A DNA stretch of 64,000 nt, from the NCBI GenBank assembly GCA_944990035.1, contig CALYLX010000126.1, forward strand, positions 1,798,001 to 1,862,000, given 5' to 3'. The translations under genes were made by a program, and so were the position numbers. This stretch comes from Clitopilus passeckerianus. Taxonomy: Eukaryota; Basidiomycota; Agaricomycetes; Agaricales; Entolomataceae. This document shows positions 28,649-39,830 of the stretch, piece by piece (position 1 is the first letter of the stretch; the number at the start of each line of letters is the position of its first letter). The notes beneath the pieces were generated by a model. The model worked only from the letters and a program-made list of their open reading frames with translations, had not been told where the DNA came from and did no database searches.

Positions 28649-31600
28649 TCACGATTCACGTCCTGAAGCTTGAGTGGTGTAGTCATAATTATCGTGGAAC
28701 GATGGCGGCAGTGGGGAGGAGCTTATACAACGTGGTTGCGTGTGGTGGTGGTCTTGATGAGGGGTCTGGATGCTGGTGTAGGCACGGTGGCGTTGTGGAG
28801 AGGGGGAAGGATCTTGACGAGTGGGGTAATCACGGCGAGGTTGAGGTTGACGCTGACGAGAGGAGGAAGACCGGTTACGGTAAGAGTGGGAGGATGAGCC
28901 CTGCGAGCGAGAAACTTCTTGGCGGCGGTGGGATACCTCATGACGACCATGCACTTGATCGTGGACAGGGGATACTTCGTAACGACGAGGAGAACAGTCA
29001 CGGCCACAAGATGCCTCTTGCTGACGATGCTTGGCCTTGTACTGCTGACTGTCTCAGTGTTCGTGGTATTCGCGAGGGTGAGAAGATTGGTCGCGCCCAC
29101 TAGGAGCTGCGTCCCGGTGCTGCTGCTTTGCCTGGCGTTCATGCCGTTCTTGAGGGCGAATAGTTGCACGGGTGTCTAAAACATCTTCGTGAGTAGGAGA
29201 CGGAGCTGTGAGGGTTCTACGCACCTTTGGCTTGGGAAGGTGGTGGGGGCTTCGAAGAGTGATGATGACCTGAAATATATGAATTGAGGTATAATACTTG
29301 AATATGAATTGAGAATCATACCTCCCCACTCTTTCAATGGGGGAACTCCTTCGTTTGCTTGATATCCTTAATGTAGCATTAGTTTTATTTCTTTTCAATG
29401 AAAAAAGGAGATACCTCACGCCTTAGGAGCAACGGCATTAAGATTAGTAGGCTTAACCCACCCGCCGCGCCCGTTGTCACTCTCGTAGTCTTCATCATCA
29501 GTAGTAGCAGTCCCCTCCACAATTTCCTCGTCATCGTCATCCACCCCTTCGTCGTAAGGTGAGCTTTTTGATTCAATGACAACCTTGATTGCCTTGGCAG
29601 CTTCTGTGATTTCGTCAACTGCTGCCTCGTTAAGCTGTGTTATTGCGGAGTAGTGATACTTGTCAGTCGAGCTCGACCATCGATGACCAGCAAAGCGAGC
29701 ATAGGAAGTGGTTTCAGCACCACCCGTCTGGCTGGCCATAGGGCGCGCAGCATCCTTGATGGTGAGTTTCTTCTTCTTCTTGTCACCCCCGCCATCCTGC
29801 AGTCTGGCAACGGAAAAGCTGCCATCAGCCCACATCGTAAATGCACGTTTGAGCTATTCAAAATCATCAGCATCTGCGGAGAACTGAGCAGAATGACTTA
29901 CAGCGGTAGCACACAGGGCCAATGCAGCCCTAGGTTGAGATCCTCCAGCACCGTAGGTAAGTTTGTCGATCTTCTTGGCACCAGCTGCCTGCTTCAAGTG
30001 GACAGCGAAGAGGTGAATTACGAAAGGCGCATGAAAAACTCCCTTCCATCTCTACACACCAAATTAGTATAGATCTTTTGGGAAAGAGTTCACGTACATT
30101 TTTATCGTTGCCGCGATTCCTGAGATAGAGGAACCTGTTTCGATCAAGCATGTACTTGGAGAAGTCTTGGCGGGCCTCATCAGTTGCGAAGTCGGCATCC
30201 GAGGCAAAATACGAATTGACGATGGAGAAAGCAGCAGAGCCGATGATACTCCTCCATTTATCAGTCAGGCGCTGCTGCATCTAGAGCCAACGGAGTCATT
30301 AGAAGGAAGATAAAGCTTGAAGGAAAACCACTCACCACCTGAGCCGCAGGGCATTTCATACTGTCGACAACAACAGTACCGGGCGGTTCACAGATCTTGT
30401 CGCAAATGAGTTGCAGGTTGTGCGTATAATCTGCTGCAGGAACCTGCCAGGGAGATTCCTGGCAGGCCATCCAAGCGATCATGGTCCGGATAACCGTCGT
30501 CCATCGTTCGTCTTCGAAAGCGGATTGCGGTAATTTGGTATTCTTCCTGTTTGATTCGCGATTCTTCTTAGAAAGGGGCTTCACATCTTCTTCTTCGACC
30601 TTGACGAGAGCCTACGCATTACAATAAGCTTGCTGTAAAGATAATGCAGCGAAGTTCGCACCTCACTAGTTGCTCGCTTGCCGTGTTTCTTGGGTGTACG
30701 TTGACGTTCAAGCTCCTCCTCCCCTCTCGTTTCATCGTGGTCAGATAATCCTCCGATAATTTCGATGTCGTCATCTTGCTGTGCGTCTCGAATGCCTACA
30801 CGGTTGCTGAAGGCCGAGCGGGAGGACTTGAGGCTAGACGACTGTACACTGGCGGTCCTCGAGTGGGTGAGGCTTGGAACTCGGCTATTGGTTGAAAGTG
30901 TGCGAGTGCTCGTCGGCTTGCTGTCCTTGGAAATGTTCTTCGCCCATTTGGCTATGGAGGATGCTGGGCGTTCTGGGTGATAAGAATGACTGAGGTTCCA
31001 ATAGAAAAGCGTGGATTCATCCAGCGTAAGCATGGTGAGCGAATGCAACGAGTTTTCCCGTGAACAGCTGACACACCTGCTCTTTCCATCAGATCCATTT
31101 TCCCCATTAGGCACCTTCTCTTGACGACCAGAAGCTGGTCTCTGGGAAGACATCAAGCTTTGCCTCTGATGCTGTGTGGGACAGAAGTTTCAGGACTTCA
31201 AAGTAGCAGAGATAAAAACAACTAACCACGGCTGGGGCCTTTGTTCTATCCTTAGAACGAGAGTTCGTCGCGGGGAGAATCTCGCGATCCATGTTTGGCT
31301 GCGAGACAGATATGGTAAGTCCAGTGTCCACATGGTGCCTCCACATCCGATTCGCATCATTCAACCTACCTCGTTGTCGTTCATGTCATGATGGGACCGG
31401 GGTTTGTTCTTCCCATTGTCATGGTCGGCTTGAGCTCGTGCTTTCCCTTTATCCTTCGTCTTCTTCGCGTTCCCTCCCCTCGATGGTTCTCTCTCTTCCT
31501 TTGAGCCTTGCTGCTCCTTGACAGCATTGCGACGAATATTAACGACGTCAACATCCTATAGAAGATCAGCAAATGTTTGCAAGGTACCGTATCAGGCTTC

Positions 31601-32633
31601 AACTCACGGATTCAAACAAGGACTTGAAAGGCTTCGCCGACGCGGGAGCGCCGTTTGTGGATTGGCCTTTCTGCGATGCTTTGGGGACCGGTTGGACCAT
31701 TAGGCTATCTTCAATAACTTGGTCCTGTTCAAAATGGTCGTCATTGACTTCTTCTGCCCTCCTCTTGGTCAGTTGGTAAGTTTCATCCTCCTATGAGTAA
31801 CTTGGTCAGCTGGTGTTAACTGATGGACTAATAGAAAGACGAACCAATGAATCTGTCGTCGCAGCGGCACGCTTGCGTTTGCTAACAGGCTGGTGACGAG
31901 CATGCACTGGGGTCTCTGGAACCCCAGCGGACACCACCTGCTCGTTTGGGTCGCTGGTGGGCACGATCTCAATGTTGTCTTGCTTGGGGGCAGGGTTACG
32001 GCGCCGATACTCATTGATTGCAGCATGAGTCGAGCCACGTTTCTTGTCGAACTTGATGTCGTCATCAAGGTCGCTCGCAGCTTCTTGAGCAACAGCCACA
32101 TCTTCAATGTCGCTGCTGGTATAGGCTTCTGCTTGCTCAACGTCGGCTTGCTCAATGTCGGAACAAGGTTCCTCAGCATCGGCAGGGGCAAAGTCCGAGT
32201 CGATGTCCATCAGTCCATCGTCATTGCCCTTGATGAATTGCACAGGGCTGCTGTGGCCTTCCTCGTCCATTGCATCGCTGGCCTCGTTGTCGTCGACATC
32301 CATAGGTAAGTCAACATTTACTGCAACTGGGCTCGGAGACACGTGGTCATCGGGAGCTACTGGAGCGGCGGCTTCGGCTTGAGGCTGAGTACGAGCACGA
32401 CGGCCTCGAGATTTGGGCTTCTGAGGTGTGTGTTCCGCCTCGAGCTGCTGAGCCTTGGAGTTTTCGAGCTTGGCTATATCTTTGATTCCTTGCTTTGTGG
32501 TCGCCTTCTTTGCTTGCTTTTCTGCCTCCTTTCACTCCTTTGTGGCCTTTGACTGTAGGCCCGGTACACGGGGACCACCGCCGTCAACATAGCCAGGATG
32601 CGCGTTGCGTTCCTCGCGAAGGTTATAGACCAT
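28649..32633 (-). pseudogene. Companion gene of the transposon: basidiomycete protein of unknown function, multi-exon
   Basis: Start chosen at ATG 32633-32631 (MVYNLREERNAHPGYVDGGG). Exons in order: a basic/acidic low-complexity N-terminus (RRARTQPQAEAAAPVAPDDH, MDVDDNEASDAMDEEG), a Ser-rich middle (31156-30581), a conserved-looking helical core (WMACQESPWQVPAADYTHNL, RLTDKWRSIIGSAAFSIVNSY, LDRNRFLYLRNRGNDKN, HLKQAAGAKKIDKL, STDKYHYSAITQLNEAA) and an Arg/Ser/His-rich tail. I recall similar proteins as large, anonymous families in Agaricomycetes, but I know no function. Stops near 32537 and 29054-29056 are TGA, so the gene is decaying. It is divergent from the transposase gene, with 208 bp between start codons. 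Confidence 0.55.
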
Positions 32634-32841
32634 TCCGTTCTTGGTGAGTGTCTTTCCAGAAGGTTGCGAAGTCGTCAACTGATGAGGTTAAACGTGGCAG
32701 CACACAACAATTGTTTAGCGACGCGCGATTTGTCCGAACTTCAAGCATGGGTCACATGTTCGATATCATTCCTGCTAGCCTACTTATCATTCATTTGTAT
32801 CGTTCTCTGGCTTAATACATGTATCTGCATTTCCCTACCCC
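32634..32841. promoter_or_regulatory. Shared divergent promoter of companion and transposase genes
   Basis: This 208-bp gap separates the two divergent start codons. It contains a pyrimidine-rich stretch toward the transposase (cattcctgctagcc, tctggcttaatacatg). No other gene fits here, so both genes probably share this region for transcription. Confidence 0.4.
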
Positions 32842-35800
32842 ATGTCAGACCTGCGCCCAGTCAAGTGTAGTCTGTGCTCGCGCTGGTATCGGAGCCAATC
32901 TGGTTACACCAGGCATCTGCAAGCTCGGCACAAAAATGAGCAGGCACCGCCGTTTAGTGAGCTTCTTGCTCAGATGTACCCGCAAATGTCTTCAGACAGA
33001 TTTGGGGTGGCTGGCGGGCCATGGAGTGACTCCCAATCATCTACTAGTCGTTCTAGTAGGATGTCTGCGCCAGTGATCGAGGTGAGTATAGGAATCTTGC
33101 GAACAGACTTGTTCCTCATTTTGCCGCTGAAAACAGCTTATTCACCACGAAGCCATGGATACCAATGAAATTCCTGCTCCTCATTCACCTGGCTCGAGCC
33201 GCAATAGCATGTATGTTGACCCTCCAGGCAATCAGGGGGAAGATATGATGATGCTCGAAGAGCCAGGCCCTGAGGATCCTCAACCGCCGTTCATTCATGA
33301 TTCGCCAAGAGATGCGTCCACATCCCCACCACCAAATGCGGGTGATGGCTCACATTCCCCGCATGACTCTGGGCCTCGTCTCCGTCGCCGGTATCATCCA
33401 GACATAAATGGTAAGTCTTCTTTCATGTAGGTTTCCTTCACCAGAAATAAAGCTTTGACATAGGTCTGCCATGTGACGAAGCTGGGAATTTCGTGGATCA
33501 GAACATTGACCCACTCCCTGCATCTTCCAGAGATCAGGATGACTGGTGGCCGTTCAATGACCAGATTGAATTCGAATTCACTGATTTGCTCTACAGACAG
33601 ATGCAGGCATCTCGTTCAAGCATCGACAGAATTCTCAAGCTCTTTTCCGAAAAGTTGAAGACACACGGTGACGACTCCCCTTTCAAAAATCACCGCGAAT
33701 TGTATCAATCCATCGATTCTATTCCCCACGGGGATGCGCCCTGGGAATCATTCAAGGTTTTCTACAAAGGACCGAAGCCTGACACGCTTCCACCTCAATG
33801 GATGGACGCGGAATACAAGGTCTGGTTTCGGGATCCACGAATTCTTGTTCAGAATATGTTAGCAAACCCCGAGTTTGCTAAGGAATTCGATTACGCCCCA
33901 TTTCAAGAGTACCATGGCGATGAGCATCGCTTCCAGCACTTCATGTCGGGAGATTGGGCATGGAGGCAAGCGGTACGTACCCGCCAATTATTTTGACATT
34001 TTCCGCATTCACGAACTGACTTCTCATGATTTAGGACGAGATAAGCGTCGATCCCAAGACCCATGGATCGATGTTTGTCCCCATTATTCTGGGGAGTGAT
34101 AAGACAACCGTCTCCGTTGCCACAGGACATACAGAGTATTGGCCGGTGTACCTATCGATCGGAAATATACACAATACGGTCAGAAGGGCTCACAAGAATG
34201 GAGTTGCCCTTCTCGGATTCTTGGCAATCCCAAAGTGTATATTCCCTAAACTTCTCATCAACGCATAGCCATCTAACTCTTCTGTGACGCTTAGCTGACA
34301 AGGCCTACGCCGACGATGCAAAGTTCCGGCGATTTCGTCGTCAACTCTTTCATACATCAATGGGTCGGATTCTTCGCTCACTCCGACCCGGTATGACGGA
34401 ACCAGAGGTCGTCAGATGTGGAGACGGGTATTATCGAAGAGCGATATATGGGATTGGGCCATACATCGCAGATTATCCTGAACAGTGCCTGATCACATGC
34501 ATTGTTCAGGGATGGTGCCCCAGGTGAGTTATACGCAGCAGTCCTCGGAGATCTCACTGACGCTTTTAAAGGTGCACCGCGCCCGCTGAACATCTGGACG
34601 ATCCCCCAGACACCGATGTTCCTGCTACTCCACGTTGGCTGGTGCATACCATTAAGCTCCTCGAGACACTCGAACTTGGCGTCCTATGGAAGGATTCATC
34701 AGCAAAATCTTACTAAACTTGCAGAGGGCTGTCTTGCAGCTGCCTTGCAAGTTACTTGTTGATTTTTGAATTTTTTTTTAATATTTGAAAATAAATTTTA
34801 GCACAAAATAAAGTGAAAAACTTCAAGTAAGTTGACTGCAAGTCATACTAAAAGACACCAATCTAGCTTATAGGGCTTATAGGACTTACATGCCTTGAGT
34901 GGCTTACAGAGTGTTGCAAGACACCTGCAAGTTTCTGTAAGCCAAGACAAGGCAGTTGTAAGCTAGGCTTTTTTTTGCTGATGTTACGGTCTGGTCGGGG
35001 ATGTTGTCGTGAGTTTTTTTGACTCTATCATTCTCTCGGTTTATTTTCGGCTTATAAACTTTTCAGCCTTTCACAGAGGATTTCCCTCGGGCTGATATCT
35101 ATGAGCTGATAGCTCCCGACTTACTGCACCAAGTGATCAAGGGTGCCTTTAAGGATCACTTCGTCGAGTGGATCACCCAGTACATTCAGTCGTGCCACTC
35201 TGAACGCCGAGCAAACGAGATCCTTGACGATATCGACAGACGGTACGAAATCCAGCCTACATATTGCCGTAGCGCCGTTGACTGATACGGTCATCACCAG
35301 AATTTCTGTGGTCCCCCTCTTCGCTGGAATACAGCGCTTCTACCATGGGCGTGGCTTCAAGCAGTGAACGGGTGATGATTCAAAAGTGCTGATGAAGGTT
35401 AGTTATAACTCGCCGCTACATCGAAACTGATTGGGAAAGGAATCCATAGGTTTATTTGGCCACGTTAGAAGGCTACGTTCCGAACCGAATGATTGTAGCT
35501 CTTCGTAACCTTTTGGATTTCTGCTACCTTGTTCGTCGGGAGGTACATGATGCGGCAAGCATTCAAAGGCTCCACAGTGTGCACGACGCCTACAAAGAGA
35601 CTCGGAAGGTCTTCCTGGAGGAAGGAGTTTGCACCAAAGTCCAAATCCCGCGACAGCACGCACTGATGCACTACCCAAGACTAATCTGGCAATTTGGCGC
35701 TCCAAACGGACTATGCTCATTGGTTACCGAGTCGAAGCATATCAGGGCTGTCAAGGATCCGTGGCGCCGGTCAAACAGACATGAAGCACTCAGTCAAATG

Positions 35801-36855
35801 CTACTCACAAATCAGCGTCTCGATAAGCTCATTGCCGCTAGGGTGGATTTCAAGTCTCGGGGGATGCTTCGTAACATCTACTCGAAATCCGTTGCCCCCG
35901 ATCACTGTATGTTCTCCAGCTTTACTCCTTTGAAATCATTGGTTGATCACTTTCTTATAGGGTTAGGAGAATCGGATGGCAACAAGGCCACCGCCGCCCC
36001 CAAAGAGAAACCGCAAACCGGCGTCGAGGTGTCGACGATGACGACTATGTTATTGACATCCCACTCCCCAAGACAGATCCTTCGATTGAGCTCGCAAAAA
36101 CTGTATTTGGTGTGTAACGTTCATCGCATTGGTTGATACCCTTCATAATATCTATACTAAATACTCCCAAAGAGCGAGGCCTGGCTATCTCGGAACTCGA
36201 AGTGAATCTTCCCCAGCGCAACCTAGGGGCACTCGTCAAGGGATTCTTGCGTGAATCTGTTCGCCCAGCTGATTTTATCCCTGCGCCGGATGACGACAAT
36301 GACGACTACATGTTTAATGTCCATGTTGTCAACACTTTCAAATCTGCAATCGCAACGTTTTACGCACCAAGCGACATATGCGGAGTCCACGGCATGCGTA
36401 GAGAGAGGCTACGCGCTACATCAACTTGGCAAAACCATCGAGGCGGCCGTTACAATACTGTTCTCATCAAGAATTCCGGCGCACAAACTCTCGCCGGTTT
36501 CTCTGTCGCTCGCGTTCGTTTGTTCTTTTCCTTCAAGTGGAACGATCGGAGGTTCTCAGGTGCCCTTGTACATGATTGGGAGGTTGTTGGGGATACGCCT
36601 GATGAGACCACAGGCTTTTGGATTGTTTGGCGAGCTCATCGTGGTCGCTGGCCGGTAGCAAGAGTCATTGCCCTAAAGGAGATTCTTCGCGGCGTGCACC
36701 TCATCCCTGTGTACCGCGGTCAGAGAAAGATACCTCGAGAACTTCATTTCTTGCAGACACTGGATCACCGAGGCTTCCGCCAGTTCTACGTGAATCCATA
36801 TATTGATCATCACGCATTTGAAGTACTTTCATCGCTCCCTCAAGCTGTAGATTAG
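32842..36855 (+). pseudogene. Plavaka/KDZ-type transposase, multi-exon, disrupted
   Basis: Exons as I read them: 32842-33081, 33137-33410, 33464-33972, 34035-34236, 34295-34523, 34572-34699 (then short element) and 34981-35008, 35067-35242, 35301-35397, 35450 to about 35906, and a last block from about 35961 to 36855. The N-terminus has a C2H2 finger (VKCSLCSRWYRSQSGYTRH). The core has FKVFYKGPKPDTLPPQWMDA, FVPIILGSDKTTVSVATGH, EYWPVYLSIGNIHNTVRRAH, FPRADIYELIAPDLLHQVIK and FAGIQRFYHGRGFKQ. The end has FYAPSDICGVHGMRRERLRA and VARVRLFFSFKWN. This matches the Plavaka transposases of Agaricomycetes. It is broken by the 281-bp element at 34700 and by a TGA at 35365-35367 where Trp is expected. 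Confidence 0.8.
34700..34980. mobile_element. 281-bp CAG...CTG short element in the transposase gene
   Basis: Ends CAGCAAAATCTTACT and a complementary ...TTTTTTTTGCTG, with AT on both sides (34698-34699, 34981-34982). Removing the element and one AT restores the transposase frame (WKDS joined to YGLVGDVV). It is closely similar to 46405-46686 and to the reverse of 54961-55236, sharing cttgcag and caaggcag subterminal words. Confidence 0.8.
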
Positions 36856-37640
36856 AGGTATCAAACTATAGTTATAATATGATAGAGAATTAGAGTAATA
36901 CATGTATAATCATACATAGAACTTAAGAAGATAATCCCCATTTCGTTGCTGCAGTACCTAAACATCTCCCCCGGCTGCGAACAGGTTTCCGACTTTGAAG
37001 CATTTGAAAGCCTTGGATTGAGCTTGAACAACTTTGATGAGGGTCTTCGTATTTATTAAATCAGCTGTCCGCCTTTAATGTTGGACTGAGCCGGCTGGAG
37101 TGAACTTGTACGTTCTCTTGATCTGCTGGACTCTCTGGGCTTGCCATCTTGAAGCGTCACTGCATCATCTTGTACGGAGCTTCGCCTCACAATTTTCAAC
37201 TTACTTCAGTGCTTATTTGCGAGACACCCTAGTTTTCAACGGGTTTGTATTCGATTAAAAAGGATTTTGCATGGCAAATGTACACGACCGATCTGCAATT
37301 CGTGAAGGAGTCAACTGCACCGCCGAGGTAGCCGTAGGACTTCAACAAATTCTCCATCAAGAGTGGCTGTGTCTGGTTCTGGGTCACATCATCACCAACA
37401 ACGACCACGACTGCGACCGCCCGCACCTGCGTTCAAAATGGCCACGTAGGCATTCTTGCTACCTTTCACAAGGCTGAGTTACAGCGTCACCCAGCTCTCA
37501 GAACATTCGTACGTGTATCCACCCTCATCCGGCGTGTAGAAACAGCCAGCTCCTCACTTTGGTCGACCGTGGTATGTGGTTTCGTAGTCAAAACACTGTC
37601 ATATCTTATTAACCTGATTACATTAGTGACAAGGCCCCTT
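36856..37640. other. Transposon interior without a recognised gene
   Basis: No gene is recognised. A plus-strand stretch (37271-37560) reads partly as open frames with splice-like sites (for example around GILATFHKAELQRHPALRTF), which may be the remnant of another cargo gene. The translation resembles no family I know. Confidence 0.3.
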
Positions 37641-37785
37641 CGCTGTGCTTGACCCCGCCAAGGAACAGCTCGAGGCCGAATTAGGGATAGCAGAGACCGA
37701 AGTTCAGCGTCTCTGCAACGTCAACGAGGCACTCATGCTCAACACTGCTCGAGAATCCACTGCTGAAGCGTTCGACCAGGGTTGC
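37641..37785 (+). pseudogene. Possible cargo exon: short coiled-coil segment
   Basis: The plus strand reads PFAVLDPAKEQLEAELGIAE then TEVQRLCNVNEALMLNTARE, a heptad-like charged segment following a plausible acceptor. No family is recognised and no complete gene can be built. It may be one exon of a captured or decayed gene. Confidence 0.25.
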
Positions 37786-37889
37786 CTCTTACCGTTTGCG
37801 CCCTATCATACCTAGCACCCCATCTAAACGACCATCCCCACTTCCTGCCGCCACTAAGTCGCAGAGGTTCTGCGAAATACGACGCCCTT

Positions 37890-38165
37890 TCATTCGCCAG
37901 CCCTCGCACTCGCAACATGGCATTGAACTCAAGGACGAATGCTCAGCTATACCTAGTAAGGCCACACCCCCATCCACCAGCCCTCGAACTCACAACATGA
38001 CATTGAATTTGCAGCCAGGTGTTCTGCCACATATAGCAAGTGTTCAACTCCACCCACCAGTTCTCAAACTCGCAACATGGCAGATGCTCTGCTCTACCAA
38101 GCGAGCCTTTGTCTCTTTCCGCCAGCCCTCGACCTCGCAACATGTCCCGCCCCTTCTGTTTCATG
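37890..38165 (-). repeat. Tandem array of degenerate tRNA-like units
   Basis: The word ccagccctcgaactcgcaac with variants, followed by atg, occurs at about 37897, 37977, 38057 and 38123 (spacing 80, 80 and 66 bp). On the minus strand each unit has a B-box-like GCGAGTTCGAGGGCTGG form preceded by an A-box-like TAGCTGAGCA or TTGGTAGAGCAG. The shortened A-to-B distance in at least one unit argues against working tRNAs. They may be SINE heads or tRNA relics, inserted or amplified inside the transposon. Confidence 0.45.
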
Positions 38166-38299
38166 CGAACATAAAGTTCGCCTGTGAATCAAGCTTTCAT
38201 CTCTATTCCCGGTACCACCGTGAGCGGATGTAAGTACTCTTGTCGTTGTTGTCGACAAGCACTTTCTTAACGCTGACCTCAATTCTTTACAGTTCGGTT

Positions 38300-39830
38300 T
38301 TTAAATCTTGTCCGACCATTCCTTCCTATTCTCCCTGAGGTTTCTTCCCCTGACCGTAAAGTGAGTCCAGAGTTTTGCTTTTTGCCAGCGACGAGAATTC
38401 TGACGAACACTTTCTTTGCAGGTACCCTTCAACCAAAAGGTGCTATGGACAGTGGTCACTCTTCTTATTTCTTGGTTTACTCCCAAGTCCCGCTCTACGG
38501 TATCATGTCGTCCAACTCCTCTGACCCACTCTACTGGATGCGTGTCATCCTTGCTTCAAATCGTGGCACTCTCATGGAACTTGGAATTACACCTATTGTC
38601 ACCTCCGGAATGATCATGCATCTCTTGGCCGGTGCCAACCTCATCGAAGTCGACTTTTTGCTGAAGGGGGACAGTGCCTTGTTCAGCGGTAGTCAGAAAC
38701 GTAAGTGACCTAGCAACTGTACCCTTTTCTCAGAATACTGACACATTTCTGCAGTCTTTGGATTGATTATTTCTCTCAGCCAGGCTGCCGTCTACGTCCT
38801 TACCCGTTTTTACGGTCAACCCAGTGGCCTTGGTGCTGGTGTCTGCCTGCTTCTCATTATCCAACTTGTTGTTGCCGCCCTCATTGTTATTCTCCTCGAC
38901 GAGCTCCTTCAAAAGGGTTACGGGCTCGATTCTGGCATTAACCTCTTCATTGCCACAGCATTTGCGAGTCTATCGTCTGGACAGCCTTCTCTCCCACCAC
39001 TGTCAACACCGGTCGCGGTCCTGAATTCGAAGGTGCCCTTGTCGCACTCTTCCAGCTCGTCTTCACATGGAACGAGAAAGGTCGCGCCATCCGTGAGGCA
39101 TTCTGAAGAGACCGCCTCCCCAGCATCATGAACCTCCTCGCCACCGTCGTCATCTTCGCCGTCGTCATCTACCTTCAAGGCTTCAGGATTGAAATTCCCG
39201 TCAAGAGCAACAAGTTCCGCGGCCAACGTGGCTCTTACCCTGTCAAGCTTTTCTACACCTCCGACATGCCCATGCTTGAGTCTGCCCTGACATCGAATAT
39301 CTCCATCGTGTCTCAAATGTTGGCCACCCGCTTCCCCAGCAACTTCTTTGTCAAGCTTCTCAGTGTTTGGGAGGTGAGTATTTCTTGTTAGCGTGGAAAA
39401 TATTTAATTCTAATGTCGGATTTCCAGCCCATGGATGATTCCCCACAACTCGTCACCAATTCTGGCATGCCTGCTACATCTCGCCAACTCACACCATGGA
39501 GGACATCCTCGACCCCGCCCACACCACCATCTACAATACTTTCGTGCTCTCTTCTCGAAGAGCTTTGATCCAGGTCTGGTGCCCTGTAACCATCGCTACA
39601 ACAAACGGTACGTCGGTTTATATTATTTTGTTGAATGAAATATTAAACCAAGGTTATATAGGTTATGGCCAGTCATCGTGAAGGATCCATATAACTTAAG
39701 TGTGTCATCCCCACTGCTGCTGCTTTCAGTAGTGACATTCTTAGTCATCTCTCCATTGCTCCCAATCTCGTGGGTGCTATTAGAAGTGGAACTGGTATCC
39801 TCATGAGAGTTCCTACCATTTACAGCCGTA
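38300..39830 (+). pseudogene. SEC61: SEC61 alpha (translocon) copy, intron-containing and decayed
   Basis: The pieces are unmistakable: [16 protein letters not shown] and [113 protein letters not shown] and [17 protein letters not shown]. Sec61 alpha forms the ER protein-conducting channel. Short introns with GT...AG ends are kept (for example after SSPDRK and SGSQK), so it was captured as DNA. Damage: no proper first exon, a frameshift at about 38465 and another at about 38960, TGA for Trp near 39105, and a degraded C-terminal third. Not functional. A host SEC61 must lie elsewhere. Confidence 0.85.

Noticed and set aside
28561..29103. 180-residue plus-strand frame
   Set aside because: Antisense to the Arg/Ser/His-rich tail of the companion gene; low-complexity sequence keeps several frames open.
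37890..38165. CRISPR-like repeat array
   Set aside because: Repeats are degenerate, irregularly spaced and tRNA-like, in a eukaryotic genome.
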